A stretch of DNA of 12,877 bases from Nitrospirota bacterium (GCA_004298625.1 SCSY01000317.1:1-12877); one strand, 5' to 3'; shown: positions 1-8,504, counted from the stretch's first letter. Notes: generated by a model from the letters alone, not told the origin. Numbers and translations: made by a program.

Positions 1-1
1 G

Positions 2-514
2 GATGAGCTTATGCAGCAGACAACAGATATTCTTAACTTTAGAGAAGTAAAATGCAATGTCTATCCTCACCGGATAGCTTTCAATGTGCTGCCTCACATA
101 GACAAGTTCCTCGAAAACGGATATACAAAGGAAGAGATGAAAATGGTGAACGAGACGCAGAAGATAATGGGCGACAACTCGATCAGGCTGACTGCAACAA
201 CTGTGCGCGTGCCTGTTTTCAGGTGTCATTCGGAGGCATTGAATATCGAGACGGAGAAAAAGCTCACCCCTAATGATGTGAGGGCACTGCTTTCAAAAGC
301 TCCAGGCATTATTGTTTTTGATGCGCCTGAAAAGAATCTCTATCCTCTGCCTGTTGATGTTGCAGGGAAGGACGAGACTTATGTGGGCAGGATCAGGCAG
401 GATGAATCAATAGAGAACGGTATTAATATGTGGATCGTTGCTGATAATCTCAGAAAAGGCGCTGCGCTCAATGCCGTCCAGATTGCGGAAAAACTCGTGG
501 AAATGGCGAAGTAG
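2..514 (+). CDS. asd: Aspartate-semialdehyde dehydrogenase, C-terminal part (cut by left edge)
   Basis: This is the C-terminal half of aspartate-semialdehyde dehydrogenase, the cytoplasmic NADPH enzyme that reduces aspartyl phosphate to aspartate semialdehyde on the way to lysine, diaminopimelate, methionine and threonine. The frame is open to the left edge, with D-E-L codons before the ATG at 11, so that ATG is internal and the gene starts outside the window. Counting from that ATG, the segment TVRVPVFRCHSEAL (residues 64-77) carries the family's substrate-binding arginine (R66) and general-base histidine (H73) seven residues apart. The tail GINMWIVADNLRKGAALNAVQIAE is the usual dimerisation and C-terminal helix region. 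The catalytic cysteine and the NADP-binding N-terminus lie off the window. Family assignment is secure; the whole-gene length cannot be judged. Confidence 0.93.
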   Translation, partial: DELMQQTTDILNFREVKCNVYPHRIAFNVLPHIDKFLENGYTKEEMKMVNETQKIMGDNSIRLTATTVRVPVFRCHSEALNIETEKKLTPNDVRALLSKAPGIIVFDAPEKNLYPLPVDVAGKDETYVGRIRQDESIENGINMWIVADNLRKGAALNAVQIAEKLVEMAK

Positions 515-520
515 AAGAAA

Positions 521-606
521 GGGGTCAAGGGGCAAAGGTTTCTATGGGCCGGGTGATAGAAATATTTTTTTAACTTGAACCCTGTAACCCTTGAATCATA
601 GAACCC
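521..606. repeat. Inverted array of 8-bp units upstream of the RACo-like gene
   Basis: The gap between asd and the RACo-like gene is mostly repeat. Four 8-bp units start at 575, 583, 591 and 599 (TTGAACCC, TGTAACCC, TTGAATCA, TAGAACCC). Three units of the opposite sense start at 521, 529 and 537 (GGGGTCAA, GGGGCAAA, GGTTTCTA), reading as variants of the complement GGGTTCAA. The arms are separated by about 30 bases. The best pairing is 534-546 with 597-609, with 12 of 13 positions matching. No other function is visible. A weak promoter-like pair, TTGAAC (575-580) and TAGAAC (599-604) 18 bases apart, lies inside the right array and could have been recruited to transcribe the next gene. Confidence 0.75.
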
Positions 607-615
607 TTTTAATAT

Positions 616-2478
616 ATGAACATTAAACTCACATCAGGCAAGAGCATCTCCTCATCAAAGGGCGAAAGCATTCTTAATGCCCTGAAGAGGCATGAGATAT
701 TTCTGCTCTCCTCGTGCGGTGGCAAAGGCACCTGCGGGAAGTGCCGCGTTAAGATCCTGAGTGGAAAATATAAAACCGAGATAACCGGCAAGCTCACGCA
801 GAGCGACAGGGAAAAAGGCATTGTCCTTGCCTGCCAGACATTTCCCGAAGAGGATATTACAGTCGAGATACCGGAAGGGTCAAAGCTTGTTGTAGGGGAC
901 AAGATCGCACTCGCGAAATCAAAGGATCTGAATGAACTTCTCAAGTCCCTCAACGCTGAGATCACGCCCATAGTCAAGAGGCTCGATATAAAACTTCCGC
1001 CTCCCACAATTGAAGACTACATAAGCGACCTTGAGAGATTAAAGAGGGATCTGGAACTGAAAGGTTTTACGGGAATGAGATTCTCTCAGACATTCGCGTC
1101 CTCCATGGCTGACGAAATGAGAAAACATAACTGGGAGATACATCTAGCGTATGTAGACGGTCCCGAGGCCATATTCGTAACGTCCGAAAAACAGGTCTCC
1201 AGATACGGCATTTCCGTAGATATCGGAACTACGACTATCGTTGTCTATCTCATTGACCTCTCGGACGGAAAGCTTGTTGACGTCGGCTCAACATACAATT
1301 CACAAATAAGATATGGGGATGATGTTATCACAAGGATAATCTATGCAGCAGAGGGCAAGGGACTTGGTGAATTGAGGGAGGCTGTTACAGGAGACATAAA
1401 TAACCTGTTAGAAACCATCACTGAAAAACATAAGATAAAAAAAGAAAGCATAGAGTCGGCAGTGATTTCAGGGAATACCACAATGACCCATATCTTCTGG
1501 GGGCTCGACCCCGAGCATATCAGGGAAGATCCCTATATCCCAACTGTAAATTTTTTCCCTATGTGGAAGGCAGGCACTGCGAGGATCCACATAAACAGCC
1601 AGTCTCCTGTTTATACAATGCCCTGTGTTGCAAGCTATGTGGGAGGAGATATTGTTTCAGGTGTTCTTGCCTCAAAGATGCACAGGAAGAGCGAGATAGC
1701 ATTGTTTATGGATATCGGCACAAACGGAGAGATAGCAGTAGGCAATAATGAATGGCTTATGACGGCAGCCTGCTCTGCAGGGCCCTGCTTTGAGGGAAGC
1801 GGGATAAAACACGGTATGCGCGCGACAGAAGGCGCAATAGAGTCTGTAAAGATCGATCCGAAGACTCTCGAACTGTCTCTATGCATAATCGGAAATACAA
1901 TCCCTGCAGGAGTCTGCGGCTCCGGGATGATAGATGCGATATCAGAGATGTTCTTTACAGGCATTATAGACCGGAAGGGAAAGTTTGTAAGGGAGATTAA
2001 AACCAACAGGCTCAGACAGGGAGATGAGGGATTTGAGTTTGTCCTTTACAAAGGCGAAAAAGACATTGTCCTTGCAGAGGTTGATATCGAGAACATCCTG
2101 AGGGCAAAGGCAGCCATATATGCAGGCATATCGCTGTTGATAAAAGAGGTCGGGCTGGGTCTCGAAAGCATCGAGAGGGTTTACGTGGCAGGAGGCTTTG
2201 GAAATTATCTGGATGTTGACAAGGCTATTATACTCGGGATGCTTCCCGACCTTCCAAGAGAAAAATTCAAATTCCTCGGCAATACATCAATTGCAGGTGC
2301 GTATCTCTGCCTGCTCTCTGAAAAAATGAGAAAAGAGGCAGAGGAGATTGCGAAGAAGATGACCTACATGGAGCTTTCTGTTTCAAGAAATTTCATGGAT
2401 GAATACATGTCTGCGCTCTTTCTGCCGCATACGGATATGGGGCTGTTTCCGACAGTAGCGGGTTTATTAAAGAAGTGA
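616..2478 (+). CDS. RACo-like ferredoxin/ASKHA corrinoid-activating protein
   Basis: This 620-residue protein has the architecture of RACo, the ATP-dependent reductive activator that returns Co(II) corrinoid proteins to active Co(I) in methyl transfer and the Wood-Ljungdahl pathway. The N-terminal 2Fe-2S ferredoxin domain has cysteines C34, C40, C43 and C73 (CX5CX2CX29C). A linker spans about 90-195. The C-terminal ASKHA (DUF4445) domain shows phosphate-1 motif SVDIGTTT (about 200-207), phosphate-2 motif MDIGTNGE (365-372) and adenosine motif VAGGFGN (524-530). The start codon fits the first ferredoxin strand, but there is no Shine-Dalgarno sequence; a repeat array occupies the upstream gap. 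No corrinoid protein, acs gene or methyltransferase is visible beside it, so its target is unknown. Fold and cofactor class are secure. The corrinoid role is inferred from family. Confidence 0.88.
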   Translation: MNIKLTSGKSISSSKGESILNALKRHEIFLLSSCGGKGTCGKCRVKILSGKYKTEITGKLTQSDREKGIVLACQTFPEEDITVEIPEGSKLVVGDKIALAKSKDLNELLKSLNAEITPIVKRLDIKLPPPTIEDYISDLERLKRDLELKGFTGMRFSQTFASSMADEMRKHNWEIHLAYVDGPEAIFVTSEKQVSRYGISVDIGTTTIVVYLIDLSDGKLVDVGSTYNSQIRYGDDVITRIIYAAEGKGLGELREAVTGDINNLLETITEKHKIKKESIESAVISGNTTMTHIFWGLDPEHIREDPYIPTVNFFPMWKAGTARIHINSQSPVYTMPCVASYVGGDIVSGVLASKMHRKSEIALFMDIGTNGEIAVGNNEWLMTAACSAGPCFEGSGIKHGMRATEGAIESVKIDPKTLELSLCIIGNTIPAGVCGSGMIDAISEMFFTGIIDRKGKFVREIKTNRLRQGDEGFEFVLYKGEKDIVLAEVDIENILRAKAAIYAGISLLIKEVGLGLESIERVYVAGGFGNYLDVDKAIILGMLPDLPREKFKFLGNTSIAGAYLCLLSEKMRKEAEEIAKKMTYMELSVSRNFMDEYMSALFLPHTDMGLFPTVAGLLKK

Positions 2479-2494
2479 TTAAAGAATAATTCAT

Positions 2495-2500
2495 GGAGGT
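2495..2500 (+). promoter_or_regulatory. Shine-Dalgarno sequence of ppnP
   Basis: GGAGGT lies nine bases before the ATG at 2510. It fixes that start and contrasts with several neighbouring genes that lack any such site. Confidence 0.8.
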
Positions 2501-2509
2501 TTAATTCGA

Positions 2510-2824
2510 ATGTCTGAGTTTAGAGGAGTGACTGTAGTTAAAAAAGCAAATATCTATTTTGACGGAAAGGTGACGAGCAGGACCATCCTGTTCAAGGACG
2601 GCTCGAAAAAGACTTTGGGAGTAATGCTTCCCGGAGAATATGAGTTCAACACAGGCGATAAGGAAGTGATGGAGATTATCTCCGGAGAACTCGACGTGCT
2701 TTTGCCGAATGAGAAAAACTGGAAGGCAGTAAAGGGCGGAGAGTCTTTTGATGTGCCTACAAATTCAAAATTCAAGCTCAAGGTCAGGAGCCTCACGGAT
2801 TATTGCTGCTCGTTTATTAGATAA
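2510..2824 (+). CDS. ppnP: Pyrimidine/purine nucleoside phosphorylase (PpnP/YaiE family)
   Basis: This 104-residue single-domain cupin matches the PpnP (DUF1255, YaiE) family, which cleaves purine and pyrimidine nucleosides with phosphate to free base and ribose 1-phosphate in the cytosol. The family pattern is clear: FDGKVTSRTI near residues 18-27, then LGVMLPGEYEF (37-47), MEIISGELDVLLP (54-66), and FDVPTNSKFKLKV (80-92) with the terminal Y-C-C-S-F. The start is fixed by a good Shine-Dalgarno at 2495-2500. The gene follows the RACo-like gene after 31 bases and may share its transcript. About ten residues precede the usual family start, a modest N-terminal extension. No terminator is visible after it. 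Confidence 0.88.
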   Translation: MSEFRGVTVVKKANIYFDGKVTSRTILFKDGSKKTLGVMLPGEYEFNTGDKEVMEIISGELDVLLPNEKNWKAVKGGESFDVPTNSKFKLKVRSLTDYCCSFIR

Positions 2825-2842
2825 AAATGAAATTTTTTCCGC

Positions 2843-2871
2843 TTGACAGAAAGTATCTTATCTCCTACTAT
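2843..2871 (+). promoter_or_regulatory. Sigma70-type promoter for glgX, start site at the ATG
   Basis: A perfect -35 TTGACA (2843-2848) is followed after 17 bases by -10 TACTAT (2866-2871), matching consensus at four of six positions. Transcription would begin near 2878, one or two bases before the ATG at 2880. No Shine-Dalgarno lies before that ATG, so a leaderless transcript is predicted. Confidence 0.6.
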
Positions 2872-2879
2872 TTCTAATC

Positions 2880-5009
<2,130 letters not shown>

Positions 5010-5029
5010 TAGCAAAACCATGCAAATAA

Positions 5030-5058
5030 TTGACATATTCCACCTATTGGCTTAAAAT
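5030..5058 (+). promoter_or_regulatory. Strong sigma70-type promoter for the toxin-antitoxin pair
   Basis: TTGACA (5030-5035) is followed after exactly 17 bases by TAAAAT (5053-5058), matching consensus in eleven of twelve positions. The predicted transcription start (about 5065) is only five bases before the ATG at 5070, with no Shine-Dalgarno between, so a nearly leaderless mRNA is predicted. This is the best promoter in the window. Confidence 0.72.
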
Positions 5059-5069
5059 ACCAATAATAA

Positions 5070-5366
5070 ATGAAAGCCGAATTAATTAAATATGTAAAGG
5101 CAGTAGATGAATTCAATAATACCATCAAAATAAAGATATGGCAGTTGCCGGAATCAAGCGAAGATAAACCACACAGATATAAATATTCACTGGTTTATAT
5201 TGTGGAAGATGTGAGGGTAATAGGCTATGACAATGCAGAGGGCAAAGGAGACCACAGGCATTATGAGAGTACCGAAAAACCGTATAGCTTTAAAAGCATA
5301 GAACGGTTGTTAGATGATTTTTATAAAGATATGGAACACTACAAAGGGGGTAAACATGAGAGTTAA
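5070..5366 (+). CDS. TumE-family (DUF6516) putative toxin
   Basis: This 98-residue protein matches the TumE/DUF6516 family of small putative toxins. The pattern is a hydrophobic strand at the N-terminus, the strand KYSLVYIVEDVRVIGYDN (38-55), the diagnostic segment GKGDHRHY (58-65), and a C-terminal helix SIERLLDDFYKDM following Y-S-F. The DHRH cluster is a plausible catalytic site. Its 3' end overlaps the downstream antitoxin by 11 bases. The order is toxin first, antitoxin second, as usual for this family and opposite to many type II pairs. Related TumE-TumA pairs are known as passengers of Tn3-family transposons, but no transposase is seen here. Biochemical activity is not established from sequence; the family call is fairly secure. 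Confidence 0.78.
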   Translation: MKAELIKYVKAVDEFNNTIKIKIWQLPESSEDKPHRYKYSLVYIVEDVRVIGYDNAEGKGDHRHYESTEKPYSFKSIERLLDDFYKDMEHYKGGKHES

Positions 5367-5727
5367 AAAAATGAACATAGGGATTAAAAGCGTTAAGGAA
5401 ATTTTAAAGAATACTGCAGAAACAATGAAAAGACTTGAACGTGGAGAAAGACTAAAACCTGTTAAAGAACCTGAAATCTATTTCACCAGTTTTGAGGCAT
5501 TCAGAAAGGCCATGACACCCAAGAGGCTTGAGCTCCTGCATATAATCAAAACAAAAAAACCTTCCTCTATCAATGAACTTGCAAGGGTTGCGAAGAGGGA
5601 TATTAAGAACATAGCGGAGGATGTGAAATATTTGGAACAGATCGGGCTGGTTGAGAAAAAAGAGACAGACCATAAGATAAAACCCATCATTGATTATGAC
5701 AAGATAGCGCTTGAGATAGCGGTGTAG
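5356..5727 (+). CDS. TumA-like HTH antitoxin (HVO_A0114-type DNA-binding protein)
   Basis: This 123-residue winged-helix protein is the presumed partner of the upstream TumE-like toxin. Residues about 45-110 form the DNA-binding part: TPKRLELLHIIKTKKPSSI, then ELARVAKRDIKNIAEDVKYL as the recognition helix, then EQIGLVEKKE as the wing. This is the style of HVO_A0114-family regulators. The N-terminal 40 residues are basic and helical. The start at 5356 is chosen because GGGGG at 5346-5350 gives good spacing and the 11-base overlap with the toxin implies translational coupling. An in-frame ATG at 5314 would extend far into the toxin gene and is less likely. It probably binds its own promoter region (5030-5070) and the toxin; both are inferred from family behaviour. 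Confidence 0.78.
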   Translation: MRVKKMNIGIKSVKEILKNTAETMKRLERGERLKPVKEPEIYFTSFEAFRKAMTPKRLELLHIIKTKKPSSINELARVAKRDIKNIAEDVKYLEQIGLVEKKETDHKIKPIIDYDKIALEIAV

Positions 5728-5825
5728 AGAGAAATCAGCCCCTTTGTCAGGCATTTTTTAGGATTTAATTTTTCTTTAAATTTTGATAAACTTTGAGCAT
5801 TATTTATGAACAGCTTAAAGGTGAG

Positions 5826-6833
5826 ATGAAAGATATAAAAAAATATTTTGAAATCCTGGGACTTAAACCTGGCGCATCCCTCGAAAAAGTAAAAGAAACT
5901 TATAGAGACTTAGTCAAAGTCTGGCATCCCGACCGCTTTGCACATGATCCTAAACTTCAGATAAAAGCACAAGAGAAACTTAAAGAGATTAATGAGGCAT
6001 ATCAAAAAGTTCAAGACTTTCTGGATAACGATTACAAATATCACAAATCATTTAAATCACAACCGCCGCCGGAGCCTCCCCCGCAATCTTCCGCATCAAA
6101 TGTAAAACCGATTCGTTCAGGCAGACGCTGTTGTTGGATAATTTCCCTCCTGGTTTTTGCAGTTATCGTTGCTGTCGGCAGCTTAACAAAGGATGCAGCG
6201 CTAAAACAAATTATGAATGAATTTCAACTGAAAGAGCCTGAATTAACAACTTCTCTCTCAGATAAAGAGCTTCATAAAATGATTACAGAGTTTGAGAATT
6301 CTTATTTTAAGCCTGTGCCTGATCATGACCTTTTTATTCAGCCTAAAGCCCAATCTCTTTCAAATAAAAAAGCTGCTGCACTTTCACCTCCTGAGTCAGC
6401 GCGTATGCTGATAGCAAAAACACCTGTTAAGGATAAAAAGGAATTGCGCGTGCCCGAGACGGAGCCAAAATTAGTTATTAAAGATAAAGAAACCGGGCTT
6501 ATCTGGACATGGAAAGCTAATCTTGCAGGCAATCCTATGGATTGGGAAGCTGCCAATTACTTTGTTCAGCAATTAAATGAAAAAAGTTATGCAGGACATA
6601 AAGATTGGAGACTGCCGACAGCAGATGAACTTAAAACTCTTTCAAGAAACTTGCAAAGATATAGCTTTGATTTTCATAATGTCCAGAAAAATTATTGGAC
6701 CGCTACTTCCTCAATCGGGTATAAAGATAGCCTGGCAAATGTGGATATCGGCGATGGCTATGTGTGGTATGGCTCAGAAATTAATAAGACCTACGTATGG
6801 CCGGTCTGCAGCAGCCAAAATGTGCAAGATTGA
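5826..6833 (+). CDS. Membrane-anchored J-domain protein with C-terminal DUF1566 domain
   Basis: This 335-residue protein joins three parts. Residues 5-70 are a DnaJ-type J domain with HPD at 34-36, expected to stimulate a DnaK-type Hsp70. A proline-rich linker (about 79-90) and one membrane helix (about 103-120) follow. A spacer leads to a C-terminal DUF1566 (Lcl_C-like) domain at about 216-328, with TGLIWTW, MDWEAANYFVQQLN, DWRLPTADEL and YWTATSS. The J domain should be cytoplasmic and DUF1566 periplasmic. The ATG at 5826 is preferred over a TTG at 5793 because J domains normally begin within a few residues of D-x-x-x-Y-F-E-I-L-G; AAAGGTGAG lies directly before it. Its function is unknown. 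It forms an AT-rich islet with the toxin-antitoxin genes. Confidence 0.78.
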   Translation: MKDIKKYFEILGLKPGASLEKVKETYRDLVKVWHPDRFAHDPKLQIKAQEKLKEINEAYQKVQDFLDNDYKYHKSFKSQPPPEPPPQSSASNVKPIRSGRRCCWIISLLVFAVIVAVGSLTKDAALKQIMNEFQLKEPELTTSLSDKELHKMITEFENSYFKPVPDHDLFIQPKAQSLSNKKAAALSPPESARMLIAKTPVKDKKELRVPETEPKLVIKDKETGLIWTWKANLAGNPMDWEAANYFVQQLNEKSYAGHKDWRLPTADELKTLSRNLQRYSFDFHNVQKNYWTATSSIGYKDSLANVDIGDGYVWYGSEINKTYVWPVCSSQNVQD

Positions 6834-6883
6834 TGAGGTGGTTTATAAAGCTGATGCATCTCTGTATGCAAACTGCGTCCTGA
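6833..6883 (+). pseudogene. Decayed copy of the 5' end of queH
   Basis: The frame starting with the ATG that overlaps the stop of the J-domain gene (TGATG) reads MRWFIKLMHLCMQTAS then stop. KLMHLC matches the start of the intact queH 60 bases downstream (KLLMHLC). At DNA level tgatgcatctctg (6852-6864 and 6911-6923) and gcaaactgcg (6868-6877 and 6928-6937) are shared exactly, and TTTATAA precedes both copies. A one-base deletion shifts the upstream copy out of frame after the first cysteine. It is best read as a fragment of a local tandem duplication. A translated leader peptide is possible but unsupported. Confidence 0.6.
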
Positions 6884-6940
6884 ATAATTTATAATATCTT
6901 ATGAAGCTTTTGATGCATCTCTGCTGTGCAAACTGCGGCC
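6842..6940 (+). repeat. Tandem direct repeat covering the queH promoter and first codons
   Basis: TTTATAA occurs at 6842-6848 and 6888-6894. It is followed in both copies by AAGC, tgatgcatctctg and gcaaactgcg in the same order. The upstream copy lacks about nine bases between TTTATAA and AAGC, three T's after AAGC, and one base after tgatgcatctctg. The downstream copy is the functional queH start. Confidence 0.7.
6890..6895 (+). promoter_or_regulatory. Consensus -10 element immediately before queH
   Basis: TATAAT at 6890-6895 ends five bases before the queH ATG at 6901, so transcription would begin at about the start codon. No good -35 is seen at 16-18 bases upstream, and there is no Shine-Dalgarno, so this is a candidate for a leaderless queH-operon transcript. 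Confidence 0.45.
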
Positions 6941-7455
6941 TTTATCCCATCAAAACCCTAACTGAAAAAGGCATTGATATAACGGGATTATGGTTCAATC
7001 CCAATATACATCCATATACCGAATACTCGCTGCGTCTCGATGCAGTGAGGCAGCTTCAAAAACTCAGGACATTAAATATTGAGTATATAGATTTTTACGG
7101 GCTTAAGGATTTCATAGAGCAAACAGGAAATGGAGGAGAGAACCGCTGCCGCATCTGCTATACGATGCGTCTTGATAAGACAGCCATGAGGGCAAAAGAA
7201 ATGGGCGTTGACGGATTTACAACCTCTCTTTTGGTGAGCCCTTATCAGAAGCATAATGTTATAATAGAAGTTGGAAGAGAAATAGAGAAAAAATACTCCG
7301 TGGAATTCTTCAGCGAAGACTTCCGACCCGGATGGAAAGAGGGAATTCGGATGTCAAGGGAACTCGGCCTTTACAGGCAGAAATATTGCGGATGTATTTA
7401 TTCGGAGATGGAAAGGTATGCAAAAAAGATTCAAAATTCAAAATGGAAAATTTAA
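6901..7455 (+). CDS. queH: Epoxyqueuosine reductase QueH (DUF208)
   Basis: QueH reduces epoxyqueuosine to queuosine in the wobble position of Asn, Asp, His and Tyr tRNAs. It is the non-orthologous replacement of cobalamin-dependent QueG. This 184-residue protein has the family's cysteine pattern: C8-C9-x-x-C12 in MHLCCANCGLYP, C83-x-x-C86 in RCRICYTMRL, and C163/C165 in YCGCIYSE, which hold the Fe-S/iron centre. The segment GFTTSLLVSPYQ (105-116) and the F-R-P-G-W-K-E-G motif are also diagnostic. The pathway's preceding enzyme, QueA, is encoded two genes downstream. The ATG has no Shine-Dalgarno and sits just after a TATAAT. The final eight residues after the last family helix (IQNSKWKI) are encoded by an AT-rich 7-bp repeat that also supplies the stop codon. 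Confidence 0.93.
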   Translation: MKLLMHLCCANCGLYPIKTLTEKGIDITGLWFNPNIHPYTEYSLRLDAVRQLQKLRTLNIEYIDFYGLKDFIEQTGNGGENRCRICYTMRLDKTAMRAKEMGVDGFTTSLLVSPYQKHNVIIEVGREIEKKYSVEFFSEDFRPGWKEGIRMSRELGLYRQKYCGCIYSEMERYAKKIQNSKWKI

Positions 7456-7456
7456 A
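7429..7456 (+). repeat. 7-bp tandem repeat at the queH 3' end
   Basis: Four heptads start at 7429, 7436, 7443 and 7450: ATTCAAA twice exactly, then ATGGAAA and ATTTAAA. They encode the last residues and the stop of queH, and the third unit supplies one candidate ATG (7443) for the next gene. The array may be the outer part of the larger inverted heptad element that follows. Confidence 0.7.
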
Positions 7457-7469
7457 AATTGTTGAATTT

Positions 7470-8504
7470 ATGAAAGAATATAGAATTCAGAATATAGAAT
7501 TCAGAAGAAAGGCGCGCCTTGCCTTAATTCCTTTTTTTATTCTAACTTCTGTCTTCTGTTTTCTGTCTTCTGTCTCATCCGCCGACACCATAAAAGTCCT
7601 TATCCTTGACGAGAACAACACGCGCATCCCTGAAAAAAACGAGCAACTTGAAAAAATCGGAACCAGGATGAAAGGCGACCTCCTTATCAGCGGGATTCAT
7701 TACACCGGCGAAATCGAAGTATGGAAGGGTCAAAACGGACTTTATGTTATAAATGAAATACCCTTTGAAGATTACGTTAAGAGTGTTTTAATGGCTGAGG
7801 TTGGAACAAACTGGGAAATGGAGGCGCTTAAGGCACAGGCTGTTGTATCGAGGACATACGCCGTATATCAGAAAAATGCAAATGGAAATCCCTATTATCA
7901 CCTTACGTCATCAGTGCTGCATCAGGCTTACAGGGGAGGCTCTGCCGACGCCAGGATAGCTTATGCAGTGGAAAAAACATCAGGCGAAATACTTACCTTC
8001 AACAATAAACCCATAGAGGCTTTTTATCACTCTACAGCAGGAGAAAGAACCGAACTGCCTGAAGAAGTTTTTGGAAAGAGCTATCCCTACCTTAAGTCGG
8101 TAGAGGCAAGCTGTGAGACCTCCCCATACTGGGTGTGGGAAAGAAAGATGCCGGTGTCGGAGGTAGAAAGGTCCTTAAACTTATCCGGGGTAAAAAATAT
8201 AACTATCAAATCCCTTACGACAACAGGCAGGGTAAAAGAATTGAGCATTAATACCGACTCGGGTCAGGATACAATTAAGGCCACGGAGTTAAGGAAGCTG
8301 CTCGGCTGGCAAAAACTGCCAAGCACTAATTTCAGTCTGGTCAGAGACGGCGATTCCATAATCTTTGAAGGCAAGGGATATGGCCACGGGGTCGGCCTCT
8401 GCCAATGGAGCGCGCTTGAGATGGCAAAAAAAGGCAAGAGTTACAGAGAAATCCTCTCATTTTTTTATCCGGGAACAGAAATCCATTTATATGAAGGTCG
8501 CTGA
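7470..8504 (+). CDS. SpoIID/LytB-domain protein, secreted, probable peptidoglycan glycan-cleaving enzyme
   Basis: This 344-residue protein (from ATG 7470) has a signal peptide and a full SpoIID domain, which in sporulating Firmicutes is a lytic transglycosylase acting on denuded glycan strands. Seen: basic n-region RRKAR (12-16), hydrophobic core about 17-37, likely cleavage after S-S-A38. The domain contains FEDYVKSVLMAEV with probable catalytic E110, ALKAQAVVSRTYAV (119-132), FYHSTAGERTE (185-195) and the C-terminal GYGHGVGLCQWSALEMAKKG. ATG 7443 is an in-frame alternative (353 residues); neither ATG has a Shine-Dalgarno. Most of the signal peptide is encoded by 7-bp repeats. The gene overlaps queA by 14 bases. 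The nearby SPOR protein suggests a shared envelope role. No sporulation genes are seen, so a vegetative function is likely. Confidence 0.86.
   Translation: MKEYRIQNIEFRRKARLALIPFFILTSVFCFLSSVSSADTIKVLILDENNTRIPEKNEQLEKIGTRMKGDLLISGIHYTGEIEVWKGQNGLYVINEIPFEDYVKSVLMAEVGTNWEMEALKAQAVVSRTYAVYQKNANGNPYYHLTSSVLHQAYRGGSADARIAYAVEKTSGEILTFNNKPIEAFYHSTAGERTELPEEVFGKSYPYLKSVEASCETSPYWVWERKMPVSEVERSLNLSGVKNITIKSLTTTGRVKELSINTDSGQDTIKATELRKLLGWQKLPSTNFSLVRDGDSIIFEGKGYGHGVGLCQWSALEMAKKGKSYREILSFFYPGTEIHLYEGR
7476..7580. repeat. Inverted heptad element encoding the SpoIID signal peptide
   Basis: The left arm is a perfect 14-bp tandem pair (7476-7489 and 7490-7503, unit GAATATAGAATTCA), itself two heptads per unit. 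The right arm is five heptads of CTTCTGT type starting at 7539, 7546, 7553, 7560 and 7567. The complement of CTTCTGT is ACAGAAG, the same NNAGAAN pattern as the left arm, so the arms are inverted copies of one unit family. The centre (about 7508-7538) contains GGCGCGCC and a T run. Because 7-bp units shift the frame each time, the right arm encodes the hydrophobic run from I24 to S37 of the signal peptide. Confidence 0.75.

Noticed and set aside
609..1007. Minus-strand open frame opposite the RACo-like gene
   Set aside because: It lies wholly opposite a well-supported gene, has no recognisable domain and no ribosome site; it is a shadow of codon use.
5010..5069. Transposon ends or attachment site at the left border of the accessory islet
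   Set aside because: No direct or inverted copy matching the right border (6834-6900) was found; the only clear signal is the toxin-antitoxin promoter.
5314..5355. Upstream start for the antitoxin
   Set aside because: The ATG at 5356 has a good ribosome site and gives the usual short overlap; the upstream start lies inside the toxin gene.
5733..5760. Rho-independent terminator after the antitoxin gene
   Set aside because: There is a T run after GGCA, but only a three-base stem can be drawn, which is too weak to call.
5783..5811. Promoter for the J-domain gene (TTGATA with a TATGAA-like -10)
   Set aside because: The -10 match is poor and the region is so AT-rich that such matches are expected by chance.
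6577..6894. Plus-strand frame overlapping the end of the J-domain gene and the queH duplication
   Set aside because: It runs out of frame through the DUF1566 domain and contains no recognisable motif; the DUF1566 frame explains the sequence.
7332..7469. Upstream extension of the SpoIID-like gene
   Set aside because: The extension would overlap conserved QueH sequence by more than 100 bases and place residues before a clear signal peptide.
8365..8490. Upstream extension of queA
   Set aside because: QueA family proteins begin at the ATG at 8491; the extension is the SpoIID gene in another frame.
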